Origin: Tillus elongatus
Taxonomy: Eukaryota; Arthropoda; Insecta; Coleoptera; Cleridae
Length of the DNA stretch: 64,000 bases
Direction: 5' to 3'
Assembly: GCA_964006375.1 (NCBI GenBank)
Contig: OZ023265.1
Coordinates: 117,131,858-117,195,857, forward strand
In this document: in pieces, positions 26,690 to 38,406 of the stretch
Position numbering within the stretch: position 1 is the stretch's first letter
How the letters are laid out: the number at the start of each line of letters is the position of its first letter
Made by a program: the position numbers and the translations under genes
The notes under the pieces: model-generated
The model's database searches: none
What the model saw: the letters and a program-made list of their open reading frames with translations, nothing else
What the model was told of the DNA's origin: nothing

Positions 26690-26990
26690 AAAAAATCTAA
26701 AAACCCTCCGTGCATTAGATTCCACTTCGTCGCCAATAATGTCTTTCAGATAATATAATACAGCACTAAATTAAATAGGTTCACTTGCATTTTTATTTCT
26801 TTTTTATTTTCATATTTACGCATGTTTCTGTTTTTTTTTCTTCTAAAAACCTTTCATGCAGTAAACTGCAAATTTACCGAAATTACATTCCACTTCGTCG
26901 CCTATAATATCTTTCAGATAATATAGAATATAGCACTAAATTAAATATGTTTACTTGCATTTTCATTTCTTTTTTATTTTTATATTACAT
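26690..26990. repeat. Tandem duplication, period about 168 bp
   Basis: The block 'ttccacttcgtcgcc' at 26720 recurs at 26888. The following 'ataatgtctttcagataata' and 'ttaaatatgtttacttgcat' stretches recur as well, so a unit of about 168 bp is present nearly twice. Confidence 0.8.
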
Positions 26991-27019
26991 GTAAGCTCAA
27001 GATATGTATAATGAAGGGG

Positions 27020-27053
27020 TGTGTGGGGTGTGTGTGTGTGTGTGTGTGTGTGG
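27020..27053. repeat. (GT)n microsatellite
   Basis: A short GT run with GG interruptions. Confidence 0.9.
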
Positions 27054-27172
27054 AGGGTGTCAGGGAACTTAATTGACATTGTGGCAACATAAACTTGAAA
27101 AGTAGAGAAGTCTTTAGAGCGCCATAACAGTCATAAACTTGATTTGATCATCATGTCACAGTAGTATTCTGA

Positions 27173-27376
27173 TCATAAACAATTACTTCTAACTATATGC
27201 ACACAAAAATTAGTAAAACTCGTTAATAAAATATAATAAAAAATTCGCGAAAAATATATATTCTCTAGTGTGATGTGTGCTGTTGCGTCGTCCTGGTGAA
27301 AATAAATAAGTTCATCATCGTGTGGTTGTTGAACATATTTAGCAAACATGTTGTTTCTGTGCCTTATTCCCGACAT
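27173..27376 (-). pseudogene. Possible transposase fragment
   Basis: The minus strand reads IYFHQDDATAHITLE, which resembles the second-aspartate block (F.QD.A.AH) of Tc1/mariner-type transposases. Nothing else of the protein is recognisable, so this may be chance. Confidence 0.3.
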
Positions 27377-27414
27377 TCAGATACGAATATTTCAGAAACT
27401 ATAAATTTTAGATA

Positions 27415-27728
27415 AAGCCTCCGTGGTTCAGGGGCAAGAACGTGTTCCTCTAAACCGAAGGGTACTGGGTTCTATCTCAGGGTTTTCCTTTCACCTTTTC
27501 AGTACAAACTGTAACATTAACATCAACCAAGGTTCTGGCATTGTATTTGAACAAGTTGAATGTCTGCACGTTCCACCCTTCCTAGGGGGCGTAAAGACGT
27601 CGGTCCCGTGTCCATGCGATGTTGGGCACGTTAAATATCCCTACCCTCCTTACAGAAAGGCAGGTGGAGTCGGTGGATGGCCATAGTCGCGGAAATAGAC
27701 CGACGTTAAAGAAGCAAAACACACACAC
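27415..27728 (+). mobile_element. tRNA-derived SINE with 12-bp target duplication
   Basis: The head has a tRNA-like A box (GTGGTTCAGGGGCAAGAA) and a decayed B box (GGTTCTATCTC). The body has 'gtctgcacgttcc', 'ggcgtaaag' and 'cggtcccgtgtccatgcgat', and the tail is CAAAACACACACA. It is flanked by AAATTTTAGATA on both sides (27403-27414 and 27729-27740). The length is 314 bp. Two more copies lie at 54.7 and 55.4 kb. Confidence 0.88.
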
Positions 27729-27740
27729 AAATTTTAGATA

Positions 27741-28199
27741 CGAGGATATGTTAAGAAAACCAATGTCGATTTCGATAGAGAATCTGCCATGCAAATTAAA
27801 TGAGTAACGGACATTTGAATGTCGATATTCATAAAACTTTTGATTAAACCAGAAATGACATGTGTCACATGCGCTGCTAGAAGTCATAGGAATACTGGAA
27901 ATTGTGTCAAAAACCCCACATTTGTTTTCTGAAAGATCGTCGTTACACATTATCAATATCAGATATTTCATCGTGATTTTCTCAGGAACGGTAAGAAGTA
28001 GAATCAGCGTGTGACACATGTGTTAGCATAAGGTTCCCAAAATTGAACATTGTTATAATATACAGGATGTTTATTTGAAATAATAGTTTCGAGTGATCCT
28101 GTATTCAATTGCTGCGCCTGCATCGCCAATGTTTTTCCAAAATTTAAAAAAATGTTTTTATGATGAAGTAGCGGCTTCGTCAGTAATCTGTTAGCACGC
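27741..28199. other. No recognisable feature
   Basis: No gene or repeat seen. The string 'tacaggatgtttatttgaaa' near 28060 resembles transposon termini but has no partner. Confidence 0.4.
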
Positions 28200-28491
28200 G
28201 ATATTATTATTATTATTATTATTTTTATTTATTGGCGAAAATCATACAATGTGTCTTTACAAAAAGTCTTAGACGTATGCTATATATTTACACAATTTCA
28301 CTAAATTGATATTTAACATTGTTTGACATATATAAGCCAATTTCAGCCACCTTCAAATTTTGGCAATCAAAATACCATGTCTCAAACGTATGATGTGTAT
28401 TTGCACAATTTAACTAAATTTATATTTAAGATTATTTGACATCTTTATGCGAAATTCAGCACACTTCAAATTTTGACAATCCAAACGCTTA
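28200..28491. repeat. (ATT)n and a 113-bp tandem repeat
   Basis: An (ATT)n run at 28203-28222 is followed by 'tttattggcgaaaatcata'. A unit starting at 28266 ('gtcttagacgtatgc') then recurs at 28379 ('gtctcaaacgtatga'), giving two units of 113 bp. The microsatellite plus TTTATTGG layout resembles LINE 3' tails read from the minus strand, but no RT is attached. Confidence 0.65.
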
Positions 28492-30005
28492 AAGATGTGC
28501 TAAATACAGACTTGGAGACTACTATTGGTTTTCTTTTCTATAAATGAAGGACGTAGCCAGCGGGTAAGCTAACTGGAGAAAGTGGCCCTAATGAATTCTA
28601 GATGTTCTAGATATTCTAATTCAATATTTTTAAGGATATTGTTGTTCAGAGAAAGTGTTTAAAAATTATCTACACATAAAGACAATTGTCCTTCATTTGG
28701 TTTATTTTCCAATTGATATTCATTACCATTACAACTTTAAAATTTGAAATAATAAAATAATAAGAATTAATTGTCAGTTTAACTTATCGTGTGATGAGAA
28801 CAACTTTGTTGGAAAAGCAGTTGATAAGTGTGTATGGTAAGCCCGCATATTTCCTCAAAGTCGCCAGCTTATAATTTTCCAAGGGTTTCGGATCTGGTTG
28901 ACACATCATGTTAGTTTAAAAATAAATTAAATCAGTACGTAACCAAAATAAGAGCGAATACTAGAACAATGGATTGTTGAAAACTTTCTCTCTCCATCCA
29001 TTAAAGCGTATATAATGTATGCTATGCGATGTTGTACGAGTAAAAGTTACCTACCATACTCACAAAAGAAAGGTTTGCGGTAAAGTTAAGTTAACAAGCT
29101 GAAACCCTTCGGTGACTTTAGTGTTTGGCGACGGCGATGGATATAGAACAACTTTAAACAAGGATAAAGATACAATCTGTCAATTTTTAAAGGGTGAAAA
29201 TGAACCAACAAGGAATTCCTAAAGCGTCATTTATTAAGTCATAAATTGCCTATAAGCTTAGAAAGAAAACTACAACTGTACCCTATTTCCCTGAAAAAGA
29301 AAAACCTACAGTCTGCAAAAACGAATTGATTAATCGATTGATGAAACTTTAACAAGTCTTCAATTAGAAGGTTTATGACGGTTTGTATTGGCGGCGGTGT
29401 ATATTGGTTTCTCTGTTTACAAGACTTGGGAGTGTTTACAATGATGGGAAGCCCGCCAGTTCAACCGGAATTGATGCCCTCCCGACACGCAAAGCCGTTA
29501 AGTACTCCTGCCAGAAACAGATATATTATCCAGGGGAACGACATTTGCTACTTTATTAGTCAATAATATCTAATTAAAGACGTAGGTCTATTCTTCCTTG
29601 TCGTAGAAATGGTTGCATGGAACTTGATTTATGGAAAGAACAATTAGTTAAATATAAGAAATAAATCCTTGATTCACATGAGATTATTTCTTATATACCC
29701 TTCTTTTATACGGGTACACTCTTTCCTATAATGTGTGTTCTAGCATGCAAATAGATTCAGCACGGTGTTTAGTGAAAATAATAAGTCAACACGTGTAGAA
29801 AGTAGAGTTAATTTTACTGATCTGAACAATATACAAGATTTATCAATGAAGAAAAGTAAATTTCGGTTTAGCTTTTGGTGGACATTTTGTTTATGTAAAA
29901 GTAAAAAAACACTTCGTACAGACTTCACAGGAGTAATTTGTGGGAAGTTTTTACCACAAGTTTTAGTTATTTCAAACAGACATTTCTAAAATTTGCTAAA
30001 TAAAA
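28492..30005. other. No recognisable feature
   Basis: Unique-looking AT-rich DNA. The short frames at 29375-29566 and 29765-29989 match nothing I know. Confidence 0.45.
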
Positions 30006-30009
30006 ATAA

Positions 30010-31085
30010 GTCTGGGCGCAGCAAGTGCGGTATCGTAGTGAATTTTCATAAAAAATGTTTCAAATAGCAAATATGTGTTTTTTTAAAGAAAGCAGTCAAA
30101 TTTCGTTACCAGTATGACCTATATAGTAAAAACAATGTACCATATACCACATATACCATCAAAATAACTTTATTGTTTGAAAATATACAAAAAAATTCGA
30201 AAATAAACATACAATGTTCCCGAACAACTAGTTTCCTGGCCAACGAACCTTATAGGTTAATAGCAAATTGAGCTAGTCAAATTTGAAGCATTTAATAAAA
30301 ATTCGCACTTACTGCGTCCCGAATTTCTTTTCTTACAAACATGCATTATAATTTCGTGGTCGAAATTCGATAAAGTAAAGGTCAGCTCAGACCTGGCACG
30401 GACCGGGGGAATTCGACTATCTAATTAAGACAAAGCATTGTTTAATCAATTTAAACTGAGCAGATTTTAATTAAAAATTTACCAAAACGCACTTGCTGCG
30501 TCCCGAATTTCTTTTCTTAGAAACATGCATTATAATTTCGTGATCGAAATTCAATACAATAAAGGTCAGCTCAGCACTGGCAAGGACCGGGGGAGTCGGA
30601 CTGTCTAATTAAAAAAGGCATTGTTTAATCTACTCGAGCTGTGCAGATTTTAATAAAAATTCGCTATGATAACGCACTTGCTGCGTCCGCAATTTCTTTT
30701 CTTACAAACATGCATTATAATTACGTCGAAAATCGATACATTAAATTTGAGCTCAGAACTGGCGCGGACCGGAGGAATCACAATATCTAATTGAAACAAA
30801 GCATTGTTTAATCTACTTGAACTGAGCAGATTTTCCTGACTAACGAACTTATCCAAGCCATTTACAAGAGGAACGTATTCACGAAATTTGATTGTCATCG
30901 GCGCATTATTTTTTGAGTAATCGGTGTGACACACACACACAGATATATATATATATATATAAACATATAAAGTCTGAAACCGACCTCGGATTTGGGTTCC
31001 AGAGGTCCTGAATAGCGTTCATTTGTGGAAATTTTTTCAAAATTCAAAAGTCGTGATCTTATTAGTGAATTTTTTAAAGAAAAGA
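30010..31085 (-). mobile_element. Family A copy with an internal tandem array
   Basis: The left end is GTCTGGGCGCAGCAAGTGCG. The first 290 bp form the hairpin-to-hairpin module. A three-unit tandem array follows (see next entry). Then come the 'ctaacgaacttatccaagcc' block, a short (CA)n(AT)n at 30930-30960, and 'ctcggatttgggttccag'. The 5' end is near 31085, where the expected TTCACTAA is eroded. Confidence 0.85.
30298..30840. repeat. Tandem triplication of about 184 bp inside family A
   Basis: The hairpin block TGCGTCC at 30313 recurs at 30497 and 30682, with a period of 184-185 bp. Each unit carries 'aatttcttttcttacaaaca', 'cggaccgg', and an end like 'ctgagcagatttta'. Each unit therefore contains one copy of the family A hairpin. 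Confidence 0.9.
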
Positions 31086-32225
31086 GTTTTATGGGTATCA
31101 ACACAGTATATGACGGACGAATTGATATCGCAACCATGACTGTCCTAAAAAGTATTTTTAATGTTTTTATTCCTTCTGTAATTCATTATTTCGCGGTCAA
31201 ATTTTTTAAAAGGACGACGTTTCTCCTTCTTTTTAAACACGTGAAGTCCAACTGTTGGTGTCAAGAATATATATTTTTTTATAGATCCACTTTTTACACA
31301 AAATCTTGTTTTGGCGGTTTGAGACTCTAGCTAATCAGATCAATCGGTACATGTATGCATTTTCATCAAAATATCCCATTAAAATCGTAAAGTAAAGTTT
31401 TAAATTTAGAGCAAAATCGGCAATATCCTAATTTTACAAAGAATAGCATATGTATCCAATTTTAACAAGTCTGTGCAAGTCGGTTGAATTTTTTAGTTAG
31501 TTGTGTGTATTTTTGTTGGTGATACGTACGTGTTTTCTATCGTGCAAGAGTTTTCGTAAAGAAATATCGCATTTAGTACAATTACTTTTGACGATATAAT
31601 TTATAAATGTCCAATCTTCACAATTAAATCAGTAGCGATAGCTAATTGTTTTGTTACCAGATTTAACGCCTGGTTAAAACTTAATCAGAATAGAATATAC
31701 CTGCGCCTAGAGTTTTAGCCTGAAATAATGTATTATGGGGCAGAGCATATTAGTGTAAATGATGGAAATGATGAAGTAGGGAAAGGGAAAAACGCGAGAA
31801 CCAAAGACAGGCGCGTAAGAAGCGAAAGTAAGGTGAAGTTGTCTTATGAAAATAAGTTTTTTGGGTAATCAGACCATGGCCCTAAATTAAAAAGTTTTAC
31901 ACGTCCTTGCTGTCATAAAGGTAAAACATATGTATGCAGTAAAATAGGCACGCAGGATATTTAATAACGAATAAAACAATTCTATAGTCATGTAGAGAAA
32001 GTCCGCCAGGAAAGATATTTTTGTCATTATGTCTGTTATACCAGCTTAAAGACGCAGAGAGGCGCAACCGTTTCCTACATATTAAACTTCAATCAAAGCA
32101 CTGTTCGGATTTGTAAAAATGCATCGGTAGAGGTATTATTAACATGTTTAATAAACTTTGTTTATCCTATACAAAGTTCGCATTTGCTGTTAATCTTCTA
32201 GATTAATAAAATGGCACATGCAGCA
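31086..32225. other. No recognisable feature
   Basis: AT-rich DNA. A frame at 31025-31330 begins inside the family A end and is not a gene. Confidence 0.45.
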
Positions 32226-32228
32226 TGC

Positions 32229-33170
32229 TTGTAGCTTTGTATTACAATAATCGTCGGACAAGACCAACGATTCGGAAATCATGGTCTGCAGAGTCAATGG
32301 TACAAGCGTTCGCTGCAGTAAATGCAAAGCAAATGGGATGGCTAAAAGCCTTTAAATTTTCAATGTTCCACAGGCTACTTTGAGACGTAGAGCAAACAAT
32401 TCGAATATCAGAGTTAAAGGTGTTAAAACTCATTCTAGCACAACTTTTGATCAGGATACTGAGCTGGAGCTGGTTGAACATTTTAAAGTATTAAAAGCCG
32501 ATTATTCGGTTTTATCTGCAATGAGCTAAGGGAATTTGCGTTCACATTCGCGTACACGTTAAAAACAACATTGAAAATAAGTTTAACTGTAATAAACAAT
32601 TGGCTGGTAACGAATTGCTTTGTCGTCCTCGACAAAAACATCCAGGAATTTCATTAAGGCACCCTAAGCTACGTTGGCCGTCAGGGCTATTGCCTTTAAT
32701 AGGCCACAATTGCAAACATTCTTAGAAACTCTTAAAAAATTAATTACTGATTAAGAGATTGATTCACAGTCCAAAAACTCCTAAAGATTCTTGCCTCCAC
32801 CGGACGAAGGCTAATGGGCTTCCTGACCAGCGCAGAAAGATGCCAAAATATTACTGTAGCTTGTTACATGAGTTATACGGAAACTTCGTCCCACCAGCGT
32901 TCATATTTCAACGTAAGAAAGCGAAATCAGAACTCATTGATTTCCCTCCGCTTGGTGGCCCAAGGATGTATGATAATACCTGATAAGAATCATGATAGAT
33001 GACGATTGAATCGTTTTATAACTTAATGGCTGACACACTTTGCGAATTATGTCAAACCTTCCAGTGGTATCCAGTGTTTAAATACTTTTGACCAGTATAC
33101 AAAGATAATCGTGAAATGTTAATGTAAAATGATGGCATATGGCTCTTTCACCAGCTCATCCAAAATGTTG
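32229..33170 (+). pseudogene. pogo/Tigger-type transposase relic (CENP-B/jerky-like)
   Basis: The plus-strand start reads RTRPTIRKSWSAESMVQAFA followed by NVPQATLRRRA, a psq-type helix-turn-helix. Next comes FDQDTELELVEHFKVLKADY, as in the second, CENP-B-type DNA-binding region. Near 32840 RRKMPKYYCSLLHELYGNF and VPPAFIFQRKKAK match the DDE_1 catalytic domain. Near 33040 WLTHFANYVKP matches 'W..HF...V.P....PVLLILD'; the aspartate there is eroded. Several frameshifts mean it is not functional. Confidence 0.85.
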
Positions 33171-33974
33171 CAACAAGTCTTAGTATTTTGGAAAGTATAT
33201 TTTTTTAATCTAAGTATGTTATTTTAGGACAGTTTCCTCGAGTTCATATTGTTTATCGAGACTAAAGAGGCATCGTGGTAGCATCTGTTTTTCCTGGACA
33301 CAAAAATGTTATATTCAAAAGTCGCCGGGAAAGTTCTTGATTCACTTTTCTTGCACAAAGATGGTACAATTCTACTGGATTTTTAAAAACGAGAGCATGC
33401 TAATAAGTTGCTAATTAAATTCGATGACAAAAAAGAATTGAGATTTTTCTTGTCGATGTCATACTTCCAAACGTTGTGACGATTTGGAAGTAATTTAATA
33501 AAAGTGTGACAACATTTCAGTTGGTTTATTTATCAAAATTTTATATCTTACCATTCCAATTGTTTGCTTATATATGTGTCTGAGGAAGAGCATAAATAAA
33601 CTGTACACCAAGTATAACATTTATGGCACATAGCCTAACATTTTAATTTTAGGTGAAATTGTATACGTCTTAGTATTCACGTTTGTCATAAAAAGCAAAT
33701 CAATTTAAAACAGTGAAAGCTTTATGTCTACAATTTCAGCTAATTGCAAATGCAGGAAATACGGAAATGCTATACTTTGATAGAAGTAAGGAGCAATATC
33801 ATAGTATAAGATTATCACAAAAAACGTATAAACAGCTGGTAACTGATCCAGTGCGTGAAGCGTCCTCATTATCACGCGACACTTCATCAAACCGGAGGCG
33901 AGCGTCCTCTCTATCACGCGGTAATCTATGGAACTAAATATTTTATATATCACGGGGTAATTGTATATTGGCCC
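33171..33974. other. Unassigned, with a solo family B hairpin end
   Basis: The only recognisable item is TACTTCCAAACGTTGTGACG at 33462, continuing to GGAAGTAA at about 33493. It matches the terminal hairpin of family B and is preceded by the family B lead 'tttttcttgtcgatg'. A direct near-repeat 'cctcattatcacgcgacac' / 'cctctctatcacgcgg' lies at 33865-33920. Confidence 0.5.
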
Positions 33975-34235
33975 AGACGGCGCCTCATAGAACATCCACC
34001 CTATTCTCCGGATTTAGCACCACCAGACTATTATTTATTGTCAAACTCAAAAAACAGTTGAAAGGTAAACGATTTTCAACAAAAAGGAAGTCATATGTGC
34101 TGAGTGGTTTGAAGGCCAAGATAACGGTTTATAATTTATTTATGAACGTTCTGCTAAATGTGTAAGTTTTGCATAAGACTGTATTGAATAAATAAAATTT
34201 TGTTTCAAAAACTTATTGCGTTTTTCGTTGCAGGC
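33975..34235 (+). pseudogene. mariner transposase C-terminal fragment
   Basis: The plus strand reads LIEHPPYSPDLAPPDYYLL, the third-aspartate block of mariner (HPPYSPDLAP.D), then LKGKRFSTKR as in 'L.GKRF'. After a frameshift, FEGQDNGLY resembles the C terminus. The upstream domains are missing here. Confidence 0.85.
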
Positions 34236-34239
34236 CACG

Positions 34240-35525
34240 TACTCTTCAAAACGTTTAAGATTGTGTAAAAAGTGTACTATTCTACTACTAGTTGTAAATT
34301 AGAAGTTTTAAAAATTAGATCCTGATTGTATTGACTTATATTTTGTATTTTTTTTAGAAGTTTCAAAATTAGATGTTTTTTTTTTAAATTAGATATTGGT
34401 TCTACTGACTTATATTTTGTCTTTTTTTGCAGGTAAAACGAAAAAAACAACAAGCGTTAGTGCTCGTATTTGCATTTGGTGCCATGGATATATTAAATAT
34501 GCAGGGATTACAAAGAAAAATCGTGAGTATTATCACCTGCAATACTGGCGGAATTTCTCCATCGGTCTGCAGAATTTGTCGTTCTCCTAGTGTTCACTGT
34601 AGGCCTATATGTTTATTTGATCCATAAGGCACGCGGTGAATGCCAAGAGCAGACTCATTACAACTATAATTTTACTGTCTTCATGAGACCTAAGATATTT
34701 CAGGTTTGCTTATTTTATTATAAACTTTACACCAATTAATTTTCCATGTAAAATCCATATGTAGTTCTATTTTTGCCCCTATAGTAGTAAGATTGTGTCG
34801 GCATGTCCACTAACAGCACGGGGTCGAAGTGCAGTTTGGAGAAAAAATTCAGTATAGAAGTTCGATGGACGGAAATATGGGCTTCCTTTTTAAGGGAAAA
34901 TAGTCTAGTACACAGACACAAGAACGACGATTTGCAGAATATGGACAGCCTTAAGCTTAGTAAGCCTAGGAAAACATTTTTAAATGTTCTAGGTGTAAAT
35001 GACCGTAAGACAATGTGGTACAACAAAGAGTTTTGTGCAAAAAACGTCGACTCAATCCATGGCCATAAAGTCTGATAGCCAAGCTGCGCCTAAGGTACTA
35101 AGTTCAATGGAAATAAGTTCTAAGACAACTCTAATAGAGCTTGAAAGCCAATACGAAGTAGCTCCTAACTCTGGCTTAGGTGACAGCTAATAGTTTCAGA
35201 ACCGTTTCGTGGTCTAGCAAGTGTGAACATAAGGAGACCCATTAATAAATAGACCAAAATAAAAATCTTGAAGTGGTGGAATAACTCACCACGACCAAAT
35301 ATTTAATAACAAACTTTTGATTTAGCAAGGTTCGTGGAAAGTTTCGCTACAAGTAGGCTGTAAATAATGGTATCTCTAGCTCAAGCGATTTTCAGCTTTG
35401 AAATGTCGAATTTAGGAGTCCACAAAATGTTAGTAAAATTACTACTCTATTTAAATTTATTATTTAGTTTACGCAATATTAATAATAACAGTGTATTCTC
35501 TAAAAAACAGAGTGACATACAACTT
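34240..35525. other. Unassigned region with an unidentified 90-residue frame
   Basis: The open frame at 34803-35075 (+) reads ...LSKPRKTFLNVLGVNDRKTM... That pattern loosely recalls TE-derived proteins in insects, but I cannot identify it. A splice-acceptor-like pyrimidine run ending in GCAG lies at 34423-34432, before a 60-codon open stretch. Neither is enough to call a gene. Confidence 0.25.
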
Positions 35526-35526
35526 T

Positions 35527-35939
<413 letters not shown>

Positions 35940-36319
35940 TTTTTTAAATTCCCCAGGTAAAAAATTATATAATTTAATAGCATTGTGTATGAAGGATCAT
36001 TTAAAGTGAACTGATATATGACGCAAAACACTACTTTAAATTTGTAAAGTAAACACACACATACAGTGCTCAAAAAGCACTGCAAAAGTGTTTCATAAAG
36101 TATTTTTTAATGCAAGGGCTGAGTAGATATTAGATATTACACGACAAATTATATAAATTTTAGAGTGGTATCCTTTGGCAACAGCTGTCTGCTGCCGGTT
36201 TAAAACGTGAGTAATATAGTTTCTGAGTTTTTTGTACAAAAAAACATCACTAATAAGCGGTCACTAAAACGAAATAAACCAAGCGATAACATTTCTACCC
36301 CAATATAGGGACAAAGTAT
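35940..36319. other. No recognisable feature
   Basis: AT-rich spacer before the ribozyme-bearing repeat. Confidence 0.5.
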
Positions 36320-36659
36320 GTAAGACTAGATGCATTCTCGCAACAATTAGAACCGAGAGCGAAACCGGTCTACAGTAGAAATGGGCCAGGGCTAACAATT
36401 TTTTAAATTGTTAGTTAGTTGTATACCGTCTCTATTTTTAATACTCTGTATTATTTGGAGCGGGCGTGACAACAAGTACTTGGTTCCGAACTAGGTGGCG
36501 ACACGTTCGCTACTCACTTAGTGTTTTAAGACTGGCTATACGATAGCCGTGTTATTTTTGGTGCATTTTTGCTGCAATTAGTATGCCGTACTGAAGAGCT
36601 CTAATGAGAGCGAAACCGGTCTACGGTTCTAATTGTTGCGAGAATGCATCTAGTCTTAC
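36320..36659 (+). mobile_element. Penelope-like terminal repeat with a hammerhead ribozyme
   Basis: 36320-36355 is the exact inverse (36 bp) of 36624-36659. After the inverted piece a direct fragment (36356-36373) repeats the ribozyme's 3' half (36607-36624). A hairpin (CTAACAATTT...AAATTGTTAG, 36391-36413) follows, and then the full direct unit from about 36450 to 36659. The direct unit is shared with 56871-57076. Partial inverted copies of the end at the 5' side, and hammerhead motifs, are both known from Penelope-like elements. No RT is attached, so it may be a non-autonomous unit. Confidence 0.7.
36586..36626 (+). ncRNA. Hammerhead ribozyme motif, full consensus
   Basis: All core elements are present in order. 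Stem I strand CCGTA is at 36586-36590 and the core CTGAAGA (CUGANGA consensus) at 36591-36597. Stem II is GCTCT/AGAGC with loop AATG (36598-36611), and GAAA is at 36612-36615. A short stem III, ACC/GGT, leads to a GTC cleavage site after 36621. The returning stem I strand TACGG is at 36622-36626. Stem I can extend past an internal loop through CAATTAG (36575-36581) and CTAATTG (36629-36635). ACCGGT is self-complementary, as in minimal hammerheads of Penelope-like elements thought to act as dimers. Confidence 0.82.
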
Positions 36660-36681
36660 CTAAACTGGTAATATAAAAAAT

Positions 36682-38406
36682 GTCTGGGCGCAGCAAATGC
36701 GTTATAGTAGTGAATTTTCATAAAAATGTTTTTAATAGCAAATATGTCTTTTTTTAATGAACGCCCGCATATAATTTGGTTACCGGTAAAACCTATATAG
36801 TCGAAACAATGTACCATATTTCATCAAAATAACTTTATTGTTTGAAAAAGTACAACATTTTACAAAAATAAACTTAAAATGTTCCCGAAAAAACTGGTCC
36901 AATTTTCCTGGCCAACGAACCTCTTAAAGCTATTTACCCACCGAGCAAGATATAATTATTTACAAGAAGCTTTTCCACGAAAATCCCAAAAAAATTGAAT
37001 GAAAATTTGCACACAACTTTTTCACGAAAAGCTGAAAACATTTTTTTGCAATAACATTTATTACCAAAATTTCACAAAAACCTTATAAACTGTGATTTCT
37101 ACGGAAACACAAAAAATTTGCGAAAATAGACTATTTCTTACAAAAAAATTTCCTAAACAATACATAAAATTAAGCTTATATACCGAATCTGTAATTAAGA
37201 TTGATAAAAGGAAAACCCAAAAAAAATATTTCCAAAACTAGAGTGTGTAGGTATAGAGAGTTGTTCAATTTGAAAAAAAATATTTTTAATAGCAAATATG
37301 TTTTTTTTAAGAAAGCAGGCATCAAATTTGGTTACCAGTATAACCTATATAGTACAAACAATGTGCCATGTTTCATCAAAATAACTTTATTGTTTGAAAA
37401 TGGACAAAAATTTCCGCATGTAAACTTAAAGTGTTCCTGAAAAAAACTGGTTTCTTGGTCAACCTGATAGGTTAATAGCAAATTGAGCTATTCAAATTTG
37501 AAGCATTTAGTGAAAATTCGCTACCATAATGCACTTGCTGCGTCCCGAATTTCTTTTCTTACAAAGGTGTATTAGATTTCGATGGAAAATGCAAAAATGC
37601 AATAACATAGGGCGTCTTCGATTAAAAAAAAAGAAAATTTGAATCACCAACGATTTATGGGCCACTCTGTAATTGTAGAAATATTTTTTAAGATGTAGCT
37701 TAAGACACCCTATAATTAATGTATACATTTTTTTTTTCTTATCTTGCATAATAACGGATATATTGAGCTTTAAAGATTTTTTACGAAAATTCAACAAAAA
37801 TGATATACCGATAAACTCTATAACCAACACTACTGCCAAAGCATCAGAGAAAGGGTCTATTTGAACTGAATTTTCTGGGAATATTTTAGTAAAATGAAGG
37901 ACAATGACGATTGAAACTAAGACATCACGCTTTGTAAAGCATTCTTCTTGAGACATTTTCTTTCCATAGCCCGTATTAGTTTCGGGTTCATTGCCTAAAT
38001 ATTACCAATTTTGACGTTTTGAGGAAAACCCAAATTTATTTGTCTTTAAATGCCTGTAACTTTTTTGTCCTTTAACCTACAGAGCTAAATTGTGGTAGGT
38101 AACTTACCTATAAGGATATAAACCTGCGTGCCAAAGTTGGTTGCCCCTACTTTGTTAATTCCGGAGATATAAATTATTTTCTAAACACAACATTTTACGG
38201 GAAAACCTCGACAAATTTTCCTGGCTAACAAACTTATCCAAGCCACTTACGAAAGGAAGGTAGTCAAGAAGTGTTATCAAAATCGGTCCGACCTCGGATT
38301 TGGGTTCCAGGGGTCCCTAATAGCGCTCATTTGAAGAAATGTTTTCAAAATTCAAAAACCGGGATCTCCTCATTAGTGAATTTTTTTTAAAGAAAATTCA
38401 CTAAAA
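36682..38406 (-). mobile_element. Family A, long copy without its (AT)n tract
   Basis: Both ends are present: GTCTGGGCGCAGCAAATGCG on the left and GAAAATTCACTAAAAG on the right. The hairpin module is duplicated inside (modules from 36682 and about 37265, with an inverted hairpin block at 37520-37550). Where other copies carry (AT)n, this one joins 'aaaatcggtc' directly to 'cgacctcggatttggg' (near 38280-38295). The length is about 1.7 kb. Confidence 0.85.

Noticed and set aside
27582..28019. 145-codon minus-strand frame
   Set aside because: It overlaps the SINE at 27415-27728 in antisense, and its remainder matches nothing.
34427..34627. Exon following a splice-acceptor-like site
   Set aside because: A 60-codon open stretch with no recognisable domain and no partner exon; the acceptor pattern is common in AT-rich DNA.
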